Positions 28,191-40,129 are shown, counted from the first letter of the stretch. The stretch is DNA of 64,000 bases from Xanthobacteraceae bacterium (GCA_029266425.1 JAQSWY010000011.1:62001-126000), one strand, 5' to 3'. Numbers and translations are program-made. The notes: generated by a model from the sequence alone, not told the origin.

Positions 28191-28403
28191 ATGGCTGATA
28201 CCGGCACCGTGAAGTGGTTCAACGAGCAGAAGGGTTACGGCTTCATCCAGCCGGACAGCGGCGGCAAGGACGTCTTCGTCCATATCAGTGCAGTTCAGCG
28301 TTCCGGCCTGCAGGGCCTGCGCGATGGCGAGAAGATCTCCTTCGAGCTGCAGACCGACCAGCGTTCCGGCAAGACCTCGGCCGTCAATCTGCGCACCCTC
28401 TGA
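28191..28403 (+). CDS. Cold-shock protein (CspA family), copy 1
   Basis: 70-residue single cold-shock domain that binds RNA or single-stranded DNA and loosens RNA structure. RNP1 is KGYGFIQ (14-20) and RNP2 VFVHIS (28-33). GAAGG precedes the ATG. It is nearly identical in protein sequence to the gene at 28705, and the two share a leader block, so they are recent tandem paralogues under similar control. Which condition induces each cannot be told. Confidence 0.96.
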   Translation: MADTGTVKWFNEQKGYGFIQPDSGGKDVFVHISAVQRSGLQGLRDGEKISFELQTDQRSGKTSAVNLRTL

Positions 28404-28472
28404 CGTCGCGCGGCGCGTTCGCGCACGAAGTTTCGTGTGTACGCGCCTTCGACGCATTCCTGCACGACCAGG

Positions 28473-28510
28473 CCGCCATTCTGTTTCCGGAGTGGCGGTT
28501 TTGCTGCTTT
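28473..28510 (+). terminator. Terminator of csp copy 1
   Basis: A 9-position stem (CCGCCATTC at 28473-28481 with GAGTGGCGG at 28490-28498, one wobble) is followed by TTTTGCTGCTTT. It separates the two csp genes into independent transcripts. The rest of the 301-base gap holds the second leader block. Confidence 0.7.
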
Positions 28511-28562
28511 GCGCCGCCGCCAGCGCTTGCAATGGGCATTATTCCGGCTAGTCTCTTCCACA

Positions 28563-28639
28563 GACTTTGGCCGGACGACTGGGCCGTTCCACCTGCTAAC
28601 TGCCGGGGCACGTTCAGCACTTCTTCCAAAATCGACTGA
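28563..28639 (+). promoter_or_regulatory. Conserved csp leader block, copy 2
   Basis: GACTTTGGCCGGACGACTGG to TTCCAAAATCGACTGA, ending 65 bases before the ATG at 28705. It matches the block before the first csp gene in order and spacing, while the sequence between block and ATG is not conserved. Confidence 0.55.
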
Positions 28640-28704
28640 GCGGCGGGGGTCGCGCGCGGCACCCACCTTGAATGTGCAATCTGTACCTGAAAGAGACCGA
28701 GGCT

Positions 28705-28920
28705 ATGTCTACCGAAACCGGTACCGTGAAGTGGTTCAACGACCAGAAGGGCTATGGTTTCATCCAGCCCGACAACGGTGGCAAGGACGTGTTCGTGCAT
28801 ATCAGCGCCGTGCAGCGCTCCGGCCTGCAGGGCCTGCGTGACGGCGAGAAGATCTCCTTCGAGCTGCAGACCGACCAGCGCTCCGGCAAGACCGCTGCGG
28901 TTAATCTGCGCGTCTCGTGA
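28705..28920 (+). CDS. Cold-shock protein (CspA family), copy 2
   Basis: 71 residues, MSTETGTVKWFNDQKGYGFI. RNP1 KGYGFIQ and RNP2 VFVHIS are intact. It differs from copy 1 mainly at the N-terminus, at the Ser/Asn after PD, and at the last residues. The ATG at 28705 is used because it matches copy 1 in length; an earlier in-frame start would add residues not found in the family. Confidence 0.96.
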   Translation: MSTETGTVKWFNDQKGYGFIQPDNGGKDVFVHISAVQRSGLQGLRDGEKISFELQTDQRSGKTAAVNLRVS

Positions 28921-28959
28921 TCTTCCTACCGGCGGCAACTTAGCCGCCCGCGCATCGAG

Positions 28960-28997
28960 AAGCCGCCGCTCCCGCCGGAGCGGCGGCTTTTCCTTTT
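28960..28997 (+). terminator. Terminator of csp copy 2
   Basis: A 13 bp perfect stem (AAGCCGCCGCTCC at 28960-28972 with GGAGCGGCGGCTT at 28977-28989) with a 4-base loop is followed by TTCCTTTT. One of the strongest terminators in the window. Confidence 0.92.
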
Positions 28998-29046
28998 GGG
29001 GATGGTGCCACTCTGGGCAGGCTCGAGAGGCTTGCTTAATTTGACA

Positions 29047-29158
29047 CCCTCATCCTGAGGCCGCCGCAGGCGGCCTCGAAGGATGCTGGAACAGAGGGCC
29101 AGTCGTAAGGAACGAGCATCCTTCGAGGCTCGCTGCGCGAGCAACTCAGGATGAGGTG
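29047..29158. repeat. Two-armed palindromic repeat, family 1, copy 5 (arms in swapped order)
   Basis: Here the CCTCATCCTGAGG...CGAAGGATGC arm comes first and the GCATCCTTCGAGG...CAGGATGAGG arm second, the reverse of the other copies. Outer ends are therefore CTCATCCTGAGG and CTCAGGATGAG. This suggests inversion of arms or recombination between neighbouring copies. Confidence 0.75.
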
Positions 29159-29206
29159 GTTCTGGTATCCCGAGTGAGTTTCCGGCTGCCCTGCCAAGAC
29201 GCTCCC

Positions 29207-29218
29207 CACTATATAGTG
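29207..29218. promoter_or_regulatory. Perfect palindrome CACTATATAGTG upstream of nrdJ
   Basis: A 12-base perfect palindrome in an AT-rich island. It resembles an NrdR box, but the CAC and GTG halves are 6 rather than 8 bases apart, so NrdR binding is only a possibility. It lies about 440 bases before the nrdJ start. Confidence 0.35.
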
Positions 29219-29323
29219 TGGGCCGCTTCCGCTATCCCCGTTGTCCACTGTTCGTCGGCGTCAGATCGGCTGGACTCCGCGCGCGAATCCGCGCTCGATA
29301 AGGGTCTTGGGCCTGGATTTCCC

Positions 29324-29332
29324 TTATCCACA
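29324..29332 (+). promoter_or_regulatory. Perfect DnaA-box sequence TTATCCACA upstream of nrdJ
   Basis: TTATCCACA is the consensus DnaA 9-mer. It is directly followed by a hairpin (CCCTACAT 29333-29340 with ATGTAGGG 29346-29353). In E. coli the nrdAB promoter is controlled by DnaA; a similar link for this class II reductase is inferred. A weaker match, TTGTCCACT, lies near 29240. Confidence 0.5.
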
Positions 29333-29353
29333 CCCTACATACGAGATGTAGGG
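29333..29353. other. Inverted repeat adjacent to the DnaA box
   Basis: CCCTACAT and ATGTAGGG are perfect 8-base arms round ACGAG. No T tract follows that would make it a clear terminator (GTTTGTT only). More likely a protein-binding site or leader structure. The remaining bases to 29655 show no gene and no cobalamin riboswitch that I can recognise. Confidence 0.45.
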
Positions 29354-29655
29354 GTTTGTTCACGACTTTCCGCTATCCCTTGACGGGCTGAAGAGAGTCG
29401 GACAGTTTGAGAGTCGGTTCGGCGCAGCGTTCTTGCGGTCGGGCCTTCCCAGGATCGAACGACCCTTGCGCGGCTGGCGGCAACGCCGGAGCAGATGAAT
29501 TTGCGTCTGCGGTTGGGCGTTCGCCCTGGCTCATGAGAAGATGACGGGGCAGTTGAGTCCCCGCGACAGGGCAGGCATCGGACAGAAACCGGGCCGAAAA
29601 TTGGGGCGACGCCAGCCGGGGCTACAGGGCAGGCGCGTAAACTGGGACGAAGGAC

Positions 29656-33357
<3,702 letters not shown>

Positions 33358-33384
33358 GCCCATCCGCGCGGTACTGACGGATTG

Positions 33385-33416
33385 AAATGGCCGGGCTCGT
33401 CCCGGCCATTTTTTTT
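33385..33416 (+). terminator. Terminator of nrdJ
   Basis: An 11 bp perfect stem (AAATGGCCGGG at 33385-33395 with CCCGGCCATTT at 33401-33411) with loop CTCGT is followed by a run of T to 33416. The core ATGGCCGGG...CCCGGCCAT is the same as the palindrome inside the family 2 repeat after mrcA, so the terminator may derive from that repeat. Confidence 0.93.
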
Positions 33417-33450
33417 AGCTGTGGTGTGGAGAAAGAGGGGGTTTGGTTTC

Positions 33451-33549
33451 AGGATCCTTCGAGGCTCGCTGCGCTCGCACTCAGGACGACGTTGTTTTCC
33501 CAATACGCCACGATCCTGAGGGCGCCGCCACAGGCGGCATTGAGGGATG
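33451..33549. repeat. Two-armed palindromic repeat, family 1, copy 6 (degenerate)
   Basis: GGATCCTTCGAGGCTCGCTG and the later ACGATCCTGAGGGCGCCGCC are recognisable, but several positions and the closing arm have decayed. Confidence 0.65.
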
Positions 33550-33630
33550 TCGAAGCCGAGCTGCCCTGCTGGACATCTCGCCCCCCATCGCCCACCTTCG
33601 CGCCCCGAACCGAGACGCGAGGAGCCCCCG

Positions 33631-34026
33631 ATGAGCGACACCGCCACCGTAGCCGCCGCCCCGGCCACCCCCACCAAGCAGACCTACACCGGCTCCTGCC
33701 ATTGCGGTGCGGTGCGCTATGAGGCGGAGGCCGAGATCGGCGGCGCGCTCGCCTGCAATTGCTCCATCTGCAGCAAGAAGGGCACGCTGCTCGCTTTGAC
33801 CGGCGAGGAGGACTTCCGCCTTATCGAGGGCGCCGACAAGCTTGCCGAATACCGTTTCAACAAGCACGTCATCGGCCATCTGTTCTGCACCACCTGCGGC
33901 GTCGAGCCGTTCGCGCGCGGCGTGCGGCCGGACGGCGCGCGCATGGTGGCGCTGAATGTGCGCTGTCTCGACGGTGTCGAGCTGGACAGTCTGCCGCTGC
34001 GCCATTTCGACGGGCGAAGCCGTTGA
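33631..34026 (+). CDS. GFA/CENP-V family zinc protein
   Basis: 131-residue protein of the glutathione-dependent formaldehyde-activating (GFA) family. The zinc-binding cysteines are all present: C23 and C25 (GSCHCGAVRY), C42, C44 and C47 (CNCSICSKKG), C86 and C89 (CTTCG). GGAG precedes the ATG. Real substrate unknown; the formaldehyde role is disputed for the family. Confidence 0.9.
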   Translation: MSDTATVAAAPATPTKQTYTGSCHCGAVRYEAEAEIGGALACNCSICSKKGTLLALTGEEDFRLIEGADKLAEYRFNKHVIGHLFCTTCGVEPFARGVRPDGARMVALNVRCLDGVELDSLPLRHFDGRSR

Positions 34027-34123
34027 ACGGCGCACGTTGCGAGCCCGCATTTGCTGGACACCGCCTTGCCCGGATGGCATGTTCCGGCCGAGAACCGATA
34101 CCAAGAACTGCCAGGATGCCCCC

Positions 34124-34537
34124 GTGAATCTGTCCACTTTCTTCACCGAAGTCTTCACCTGGTGGAACGGCCAGACCATGGGCACGCGCCTCCACACCTG
34201 GCGCTTCGGCGAGTTCGTCGGCGATGACGAGTTCGGCAATCGCTATTACCGTACCAAGGGCGGCAAGATCGATCCGGCGCTCGGTTTCGAGCGGCGTTGG
34301 GTGATCTTCAACGGCGTCGCCGAGGCGAGCGCGATTCCTCCCGGCTGGCATGCGTGGATGCACCAGCGTTCCGACGTACCTCCGACCGAGGAAGCGTACA
34401 AGGCCCATCCCTGGGAGAAGCCGCACCGCGCCAACCCCACCGGCACCCCTGGCGCCTATCGTCCGCCTGGGTCGACGCTGGGCTACGGCCATCGCCCCGC
34501 GGTGACCGGCGACTACAAGGCTTGGACGCCGGAGTGA
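34124..34537 (+). CDS. NADH:ubiquinone oxidoreductase accessory subunit NDUFA12
   Basis: 137-residue supernumerary subunit of respiratory complex I, found in alphaproteobacteria and mitochondria. Recognisable blocks are FTWWNGQTMGTRLHTWRFGEFVG, GNRYYRTK, RRWVIFNG and the HPWEKPHRANPTGT tail. The GTG at 34124 is the likely start (CAGGA 8 bases earlier) because the family begins just before FFTEVFTW. It precedes a DUF2155 gene, a usual pair. Confidence 0.92.
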   Translation: MNLSTFFTEVFTWWNGQTMGTRLHTWRFGEFVGDDEFGNRYYRTKGGKIDPALGFERRWVIFNGVAEASAIPPGWHAWMHQRSDVPPTEEAYKAHPWEKPHRANPTGTPGAYRPPGSTLGYGHRPAVTGDYKAWTPE

Positions 34538-34634
34538 TTGCTTTTGATCGGTGGCGCAGCGCTGTGCCGCCCCTTGCTCGCCGTATTGCAGGTGTCTACC
34601 GGGCGCCTTCCGTGACCTTCCGAGCCATCGCCTG

Positions 34635-35357
34635 ATGCGCCATCGATCGATGCCTGGCCCCTCCCGTGTCACTCGGCGCGTCAACTGCCGCGTCACTTGC
34701 CTGGCGAGCCTGTTCCTTGTCGGATGGATCGGCGCGGCCGCCGCACAGGGTTGGCAGGGCGGCGTCGACACGCGTCCGCTGCCACCGGCGGCCCTGCCCG
34801 ATGGCGGCGTGATGCAGGATCCCGATTCGATACCTGGCGGAGCCGGCGTGCCGCCCATCATGGAGCCGCCAGTGGGCGCGCCTCCGGCACCGCGCCAGGG
34901 CGTCGCCCCGCCGCCCGCCGCCGGCCAGCCCCCGAACGGCACTCTCCAGCAAACCGTGCCCGGTGCCGCGACGGTCGGGCCCGGGGGCGATATCGAGGTC
35001 ACCCAGCCCCCGTCGCAGAAGATCGCCAACAAGACCGCGGTGTTCTCCGGCCTCGACAAGATCACCGGCCGCATCATCACCTTCGATGTCTCGATCAACG
35101 AGACGGTGCAGTTCGGCGCGCTGCGCATCACCCCGCGCGCCTGCTACACGCGGCCCTCCACCGAGACCCAGAACACCACGGGCTTTGTCGAGGTGCAGGA
35201 GATCGAGCTCGATGGCGGCGTGAAGCATCTGTTCGGCGGCTGGATGTTTGCCGCGAGCCCCGGCCTGCACGGCGTCGAGCATCCGATCTATGATGTCTGG
35301 CTGATCGACTGCAAGCAGACCGCCCCGCAGATCGCCTCGCCCGGCGGCCAGCAATAA
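34635..35357 (+). CDS. DUF2155 exported protein
   Basis: 240-residue protein with a signal peptide (about residues 20-38, ending AAAAQ), a proline-rich linker (45-110) and the conserved DUF2155 domain from about 125 ([51 protein letters not shown]). Function unknown; often next to NDUFA12 and accB in this group. Its 3' end overlaps the convergent aat gene by 70 bases, with both reading frames conserved there. Confidence 0.87.
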   Translation: MRHRSMPGPSRVTRRVNCRVTCLASLFLVGWIGAAAAQGWQGGVDTRPLPPAALPDGGVMQDPDSIPGGAGVPPIMEPPVGAPPAPRQGVAPPPAAGQPPNGTLQQTVPGAATVGPGGDIEVTQPPSQKIANKTAVFSGLDKITGRIITFDVSINETVQFGALRITPRACYTRPSTETQNTTGFVEVQEIELDGGVKHLFGGWMFAASPGLHGVEHPIYDVWLIDCKQTAPQIASPGGQQ

Positions 35358-35965
35358 AAGTCGGCCTCGCCGTCGAGCGCCTGGGACAGCAGCCTGGTAT
35401 ATTGCCGCCGCGTCACCTCGACCGCGCCGAAGCTGCGCAGATGGTCGGTGATGAACTGGGTGTCGAGCAGCACGAAGCCGCCCTTGCGCAGCCGCGCCAC
35501 CAGATGCACGAGAGCGACCTTCGAAGCGTCGCGCGCGTGGTGGAACATGCTCTCGCCGAAGAAGGCGCGCCCGAGCCGCACCCCATAGAGCCCGCCGACC
35601 AGCTTGCCGTCCTCCCAGGCCTCGACCGAATGGCAGAAGCCGCGCGCATAGAGGTCGTAATAGAGCTTGCGGATGCGCGCATTGATCCAGGTCTTGGCAC
35701 GGCCCGGCGCGGGCGCGGCGCACCCATCGATCACGCCCGTGAAATCATGATCGACGCGGATCTCGAAGCGGTCCGAGCGGATGGTGCGGGCCAGCCGATC
35801 CGGGACGTGGAAGCCGTGCAGCGGAATGACGCCGCGCCGCTCCGGCTCGATCCAGTAGAGACCAGGATCCTCCGCGCTCTCCGCCATCGGGAAGATGCCG
35901 CAGGCATAGGCCTTCAGCAGCACTTCGGGAGTGATCTCGACCTGATGATCGCGCGGACGGGACAT
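35288..35965 (-). CDS. aat: Leucyl/phenylalanyl-tRNA-protein transferase
   Basis: Adds Leu or Phe from charged tRNA to proteins with N-terminal Arg or Lys, marking them for ClpAP (N-degron pathway). 225 residues: [57 protein letters not shown] and [15 protein letters not shown] are family blocks. The start at 35965 follows GAGG. The overlap with DUF2155 is convergent and covers the last 23 residues. Confidence 0.95.
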   Translation of the reverse strand: MSRPRDHQVEITPEVLLKAYACGIFPMAESAEDPGLYWIEPERRGVIPLHGFHVPDRLARTIRSDRFEIRVDHDFTGVIDGCAAPAPGRAKTWINARIRKLYYDLYARGFCHSVEAWEDGKLVGGLYGVRLGRAFFGESMFHHARDASKVALVHLVARLRKGGFVLLDTQFITDHLRSFGAVEVTRRQYTRLLSQALDGEADFYCWPPGEAICGAVCLQSISQTS

Positions 35966-36036
35966 GACCTCAGCATGACGGAGTTGGAGGGGCGTGGGAA
36001 GAGGAACGCTTGTACTATCAAGGGTGCATATTACAT

Positions 36037-36055
36037 GGTAGATTGCGTATCTACC
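36037..36055. promoter_or_regulatory. Operator of the vapBC module
   Basis: Perfect inverted repeat GGTAGAT-N5-ATCTACC at 36037-36055, with a further GGTAGA just after it and 13 bases before the vapB ATG. TA systems bind such palindromes with the antitoxin, so this is the likely autoregulatory site. Confidence 0.7.
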
Positions 36056-36067
36056 AAGGTAGACGTC

Positions 36068-36325
36068 ATGAGCCTGAACATCAAGAATGAAGCGACACAT
36101 CGCCTTGTCCGCGAGCTCTCGCATATTACCGGCGAGAGCCAGACGGACGCGGTCACCAATGCGGTGAAGGAGAAGCTTGCGCGTATTCGTCGGACAGGTG
36201 AGCCGGGCGTTCTCTCCGCACGGCTGTTGGCAATCGGTCGGGATTGCGCGGCGCATCTTCGCGAACCGTACAGGTCCATAAATCCCGATGATCTGCTGTA
36301 TGGCGAGGATGGTCTGCCGAAATGA
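36068..36325 (+). CDS. VapB-type antitoxin
   Basis: 85-residue protein of the Rv0623-like VapB family: the N-terminal part [24 protein letters not shown] forms the DNA-binding and dimer portion (ribbon-helix-helix type), and the C-terminal acidic tail wraps the toxin. Overlaps the toxin by 4 bases (ATGA), the standard arrangement. Confidence 0.9.
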   Translation: MSLNIKNEATHRLVRELSHITGESQTDAVTNAVKEKLARIRRTGEPGVLSARLLAIGRDCAAHLREPYRSINPDDLLYGEDGLPK

Positions 36326-36717
36326 TCCTCGATAGTTCGGTACTCGTCGCCATATTCCGAGACGAGCCGGATGCGCAGATTTATACCGATGCCATCGAGC
36401 GGGCGCCGCTCTGCCGGTTATCCGCCGCCAACTTCGTCGAGGCAGCGGCGGTGGTTGAAAGCAGCCGCGACCCGATAGCAAGCCGGCGCTTTGATGAGCT
36501 TGTCGAGGTGGCTGGAATTGTCATCGAGCCTGTCACTGAACGACAGGCGCATATTGCTCGCGCCGCCTATCGGGACTTCGGCAAGGGTAGCGGCCATCCC
36601 GCCCAGCTCAATTTCGGCGACTGCTTTGCTTATGCGCTGGCCAAGGAGACGGGAGAGCCGTTGCTGTTCAAGGGCAACGACTTCTCGAAAACCGACGTCA
36701 CGCCGGCGCTGAAGTAG
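36322..36717 (+). CDS. VapC-type PIN-domain ribonuclease toxin
   Basis: 131-residue PIN-domain RNase; relatives cut specific tRNA or rRNA sites and stop growth when free of antitoxin. The acidic metal-binding set is intact: D4 ([10 protein letters not shown]), E40 (NFVEAA), D100 ([11 protein letters not shown]) and D120 (KGNDFSKTD). Intact motifs suggest an active toxin. The module lies between aat and accC, with lower GC than its neighbours, as expected for a mobile module. Confidence 0.92.
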   Translation: MILDSSVLVAIFRDEPDAQIYTDAIERAPLCRLSAANFVEAAAVVESSRDPIASRRFDELVEVAGIVIEPVTERQAHIARAAYRDFGKGSGHPAQLNFGDCFAYALAKETGEPLLFKGNDFSKTDVTPALK

Positions 36718-36768
36718 ACCGCAGCCGGAGAGGGGACATGTTGCCTGACAACATCTCCCCATTTTCGA

Positions 36769-38121
36769 TCAGCTCCCCGGCTCGCCCTCGGCGAGGAAGT
36801 GCTCCAGCCAGTGGATGTCATAGGCGCCGCGCACGATGTCGTCGTTGCGCACCAGCTCGCGGAACAGCGGCAGCGTGGTCTCGATGCCGTCGACCACGAA
36901 TTCGTCGAGTGCGCGGCGCAGGCGGGCGAGGCACTCGGGCCGGGTGCGGGCGGTGACGATCAGCTTGCCGGCGAGGCTGTCATAGAAGGGCGGGATGGAA
37001 TAGCCCTGATAGACCGCGGAATCGATGCGCACGCCCGGCCCGCCCGGCACGTGCCAATTGGTGACCTTGCCCGGCGAGGGGCGGAAGGTGCGCGGATGCT
37101 CGGCATTCACCCGCACCTCGATGGCATGGCCCTTGAGCACGATGTCGTCCTGGGTGATGCCGAGCGGCTCGCCGGCGGCGACGCGGATCTGCTCGTTGAT
37201 CAGGTCGATGCCGGTGATCGCCTCGGTCACCGGATGCTCCACCTGGATGCGGGTGTTCATCTCGATGAAATAGAAGCGGCCCTGCTCATAGAGGAACTCG
37301 ACCGTGCCGGCGCCGAGATACTTCATCTCGCGCATGGCTTTCGCCACCGTCTCGCCGATCTCGGCGCGCTGCTCCAGCGTGATGGTCGGGGAGGGGGCTT
37401 CCTCCCACACCTTCTGGTGCCGACGCTGCAGCGAGCAGTCGCGCTCGCCGAGATGGACGGCGTTGCCCTGGCCGTCGCCCAGCACCTGGATCTCGATATG
37501 GCGCGGCGTGCCGAGATACTTCTCGAGATAGACCGAATCGTCGCCGAAGGCGTTGCGCGCCTCGGAACGGGCCGTGTAGAGCGCCGAAGCAAGTTCCTCG
37601 GCGGAGCGGGCCACCTTCATGCCGCGCCCGCCGCCGCCGGCCGCAGCCTTTACCAGCACCGGGAAGCCGATCTCGGCGGCGACCTTGCGGGCCTCCTCGT
37701 CCGAGGAGACGCCGCCTTCCGAACCGGGCACGCAGGGAATGCCGAGGCGCCGCGCGGTCTTCTTCGCCTCGATCTTGTCGCCCATGATGCGGATGTGCTC
37801 GGGCTTGGGCCCGATGAACTTGACGCCGTGGTCGATCAGGATTTCGGCGAAGCGCGCATTCTCGGCGAGGAAACCGTAGCCCGGGTGTACCGCGTCGGCG
37901 CCGGTGATCTCGCAGGCGGCGAGCAGGTTAGGAATGTTGAGATAGCTGTCCTTGGCGGTCGGCGGGCCGATGCACACGCTCTCGTCGGCGAGCTTGACAT
38001 GCATGGCGTCGGCGTCGGCGGTGGAGTGCACCGCGACGGTCGCGATGCCGAGCTCCTTGCAGGCGCGCAGCACCCGCAGGGCAATCTCGCCGCGATTGGC
38101 AATCAGGATCTTGCCGAACAT
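36769..38121 (-). CDS. accC: Acetyl-CoA carboxylase, biotin carboxylase subunit
   Basis: Carboxylates biotin on AccB with ATP and bicarbonate, the first half of malonyl-CoA synthesis. 450 residues with KILIANRGEIALRVLRA at the start, the ATP-grasp glycine loop AGGGGRGM at 161-168 and EMNTRIQVEHPVTE in the active site. Forms an operon with accB (10 bases upstream). GAGG lies before the ATG. Confidence 0.97.
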   Translation of the reverse strand: MFGKILIANRGEIALRVLRACKELGIATVAVHSTADADAMHVKLADESVCIGPPTAKDSYLNIPNLLAACEITGADAVHPGYGFLAENARFAEILIDHGVKFIGPKPEHIRIMGDKIEAKKTARRLGIPCVPGSEGGVSSDEEARKVAAEIGFPVLVKAAAGGGGRGMKVARSAEELASALYTARSEARNAFGDDSVYLEKYLGTPRHIEIQVLGDGQGNAVHLGERDCSLQRRHQKVWEEAPSPTITLEQRAEIGETVAKAMREMKYLGAGTVEFLYEQGRFYFIEMNTRIQVEHPVTEAITGIDLINEQIRVAAGEPLGITQDDIVLKGHAIEVRVNAEHPRTFRPSPGKVTNWHVPGGPGVRIDSAVYQGYSIPPFYDSLAGKLIVTARTRPECLARLRRALDEFVVDGIETTLPLFRELVRNDDIVRGAYDIHWLEHFLAEGEPGS

Positions 38122-38131
38122 CGGCGATACC

Positions 38132-38602
38132 TCACTCGATGATCAGCAGCGGCTCGCCATATTCCACCGGTTGCGCATTGGTGATGAGGATGCGCGTCAC
38201 GGTGCCGGCACGGGGAGCGGGAATGGCGTTCATCGTCTTCATGGCTTCGACGATGAGCAGTGTCTGGCCTTCCTTCACCACGGCGCCGACCTCGATGAAG
38301 GGGCGCGCACCCGGCTCTGGGCCGAGATAGGCGGTGCCGACCATGGGCGAGGGCACGACGCCGGGATGCTTGGCCGGATCGAGCGCTTCCGCGCTCACCA
38401 CCGGGGCGGCCGGTGCCGCTGCCTGCGCCGCCACCGCATAGGGTGCCGGCACCGAGTTCACCAGGGTCGGCGGCTGGCGCACCACGCGGATGCGCAGATC
38501 CTCGTGCTGCACCTCGATCTCGGTGAGGTCGCTCTCGGAGAGCAGATTGGCGATCTCGCGCACCAGCGCAGGGTCGATTTCAGGCTTGTTGGTTTTCATC
38601 AT
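38132..38602 (-). CDS. accB: Acetyl-CoA carboxylase, biotin carboxyl carrier protein
   Basis: 156-residue carrier: an N-terminal domain, an Ala/Pro linker (about 52-72) and the biotinyl domain with VEAMKTMN, biotin going on K122. Two adjacent ATG codons start the gene. Likely one transcript aroQ-accB-accC reading leftward, with 27 bases between aroQ and accB, a common alphaproteobacterial order. Confidence 0.97.
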   Translation of the reverse strand: MMKTNKPEIDPALVREIANLLSESDLTEIEVQHEDLRIRVVRQPPTLVNSVPAPYAVAAQAAAPAAPVVSAEALDPAKHPGVVPSPMVGTAYLGPEPGARPFIEVGAVVKEGQTLLIVEAMKTMNAIPAPRAGTVTRILITNAQPVEYGEPLLIIE

Positions 38603-38629
38603 GATCCTGTGACGGCGAGCCCGTCTCCC

Positions 38630-39067
38630 TCACATGGCACGCCGCGGGGCGAGCGCGCCGATGGCGAGCCGGTAGCCGTCGATCCCGAGCCCGCAGATCA
38701 CCCCGCGGGCGACCGGCGATATGTAGGAGTGGTGACGGAAGGCTTCGCGAGCGAAGACGTTGGACAGGTGCACTTCGACGACATTGAGGCCGGCGGCCTT
38801 GATCGCATCGGCGAGTGCAATCGAGGTATGGGTATAGGCGGCGGCGTTCAGCACCACGCCGAGCGAGCCGCGGGCCTCCTGCAGGAAGGTGACGAGCTCG
38901 CCTTCATGGTTGCTCTGGCGGAACACCAGCTCGAGCCCGTGCCGCTCGCAGGCTTCGCGGCAGGCTTCCTCCACATCGGCGAGCGTGGCCCGGCCATAGA
39001 CCTCCGGCTCGCGCGTGCCGAGTAGGTTCAGGTTCGGTCCGTTGATGACGTGGATGGTGTCGGGCAT
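38630..39067 (-). CDS. aroQ: 3-dehydroquinate dehydratase, type II
   Basis: Third step of the shikimate pathway. 145 residues with [17 protein letters not shown] (catalytic Tyr 24), [10 protein letters not shown] (N75, H80) and VEVHLSN (H100), all family residues. Heads the leftward aroQ-accB-accC group. Confidence 0.96.
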   Translation of the reverse strand: MPDTIHVINGPNLNLLGTREPEVYGRATLADVEEACREACERHGLELVFRQSNHEGELVTFLQEARGSLGVVLNAAAYTHTSIALADAIKAAGLNVVEVHLSNVFAREAFRHHSYISPVARGVICGLGIDGYRLAIGALAPRRAM

Positions 39068-39228
39068 CGCAACTCATGGAGCGGGCCTGCGCGGCACTCA
39101 CGCCGCACGGCCGCGGCGTTATAGCAAACCCCGCGCCCGCGCCAAGCCCTTGCGCGGCTTTCGTGCACCGCGCCCGCACGGTTTGCCCAACAATTCGGTG
39201 TAAAACCGGAGAATCGTGCCCTGCGTCA

Positions 39229-39329
39229 GCATCCTTCGCGGCCCGGTTTTGCCCGGCGCTCAGGATGAGGTTCATCGTTAGAGAACGACCTCATCCTGAG
39301 GTGCGAGCGCAGCGAGCCTCGAAGGATGC
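39229..39329. repeat. Two-armed palindromic repeat, family 1, copy 7
   Basis: GCATCCTTCGCGGCCCGG to GCCTCGAAGGATGC, between the DsbA-like gene and aroQ, both leftward. Confidence 0.85.
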
Positions 39330-39358
39330 TGAAGCAGAACGCCGCAGCGCGGCTCAGC

Positions 39359-40129
39359 TCAGCACTGCGCCTTGCCGCAGGCACGGATCGCCTGGATGGT
39401 GTCGCGCAGCTTGTCGTGGCCGACGGCGCCGATAATCACCTCCTCGCCGGCGATATAGCTCGGCGTGCCGTTGATGCCGAGCGCATCGGCGATCTTGAAG
39501 CTCTCTTCCAGCGTCGCCCGCACCTCCGGGTCGGCTATCGCCTTTTCAAGCTTGGCGCGGTCGACGCCGACATCGCCGGCGACTTCCAGCGCCTTGGCCT
39601 TGTTGGCCTGGCCGCGCTGGCCGAGCAACTTGTCGTGGAAGGCATAATACTTGTCCGGCGCGACCAGCCGCACCGCGACCGCCACCTGCGCCGCCTCTAC
39701 CGAGCCCGGGCCGAGCACCGGGAATTCCTTGAGGATGACCTTCAGCTTGGGGTCGCTCTTGATCAGTTCTTCGAGGTCTGCGAGCGCCCGCTTGCAGTAG
39801 CCGCAATTGTAATCGAAGAACTCGACCAAAGTGACATCGCCCTTGGCGTTGCCGACCACCACGCCGCGCGGCGAATCGAAGATCAGCGGCTTCAGACCGG
39901 CCATGGCATCCTTGCGCTGGGCGGCTTCCGTTGCTTCCTGGCGCTTCTGCAATTCGCCGATCGCCTCCTGGATCACCTCGGGATTCTTCAGGAGGTAGTC
40001 GCGGATCACGCTTTCGAATTCCTTGCGCTGTGCATCGTCCAGCGCCTTCGCCGGGCCGGGAGCCGCGAGGAGCGCGAAGCCTACGGCGGCTAGGCCGATC
40101 GCAAGCGGGCGCAGGGCGTTGAGCGGCAT
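39359..40129 (-). CDS. DsbA-family periplasmic thiol oxidoreductase
   Basis: 256-residue exported thioredoxin-fold protein. Signal peptide 1-29 (ending AKA), a helical N-terminal part (31-80), then the active site C109-GY-C112 in EFFDYNCGYCK and the cis-Pro segment GINGTPSYI. This layout, with a long N-terminal helical part, matches DsbA/DsbG-like and ScsC-like proteins. It may oxidise or isomerise disulfides; direction unknown. The start at 40129 follows GGAG. It lies downstream of an M48 protease gene in the same direction. Confidence 0.9.
   Translation of the reverse strand: MPLNALRPLAIGLAAVGFALLAAPGPAKALDDAQRKEFESVIRDYLLKNPEVIQEAIGELQKRQEATEAAQRKDAMAGLKPLIFDSPRGVVVGNAKGDVTLVEFFDYNCGYCKRALADLEELIKSDPKLKVILKEFPVLGPGSVEAAQVAVAVRLVAPDKYYAFHDKLLGQRGQANKAKALEVAGDVGVDRAKLEKAIADPEVRATLEESFKIADALGINGTPSYIAGEEVIIGAVGHDKLRDTIQAIRACGKAQC

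Noticed and set aside
29205..29220. A confident NrdR box before nrdJ
   Set aside because: The palindrome CACTATATAGTG has 6 rather than 8 bases between CAC and GTG, so it does not fit the consensus spacing; kept only as a low-confidence palindrome.
29160..29655. Cobalamin riboswitch before the B12-dependent nrdJ
   Set aside because: No B12-box-like sequence or matching helix set could be found in the leader by eye; a covariance model search would settle it.
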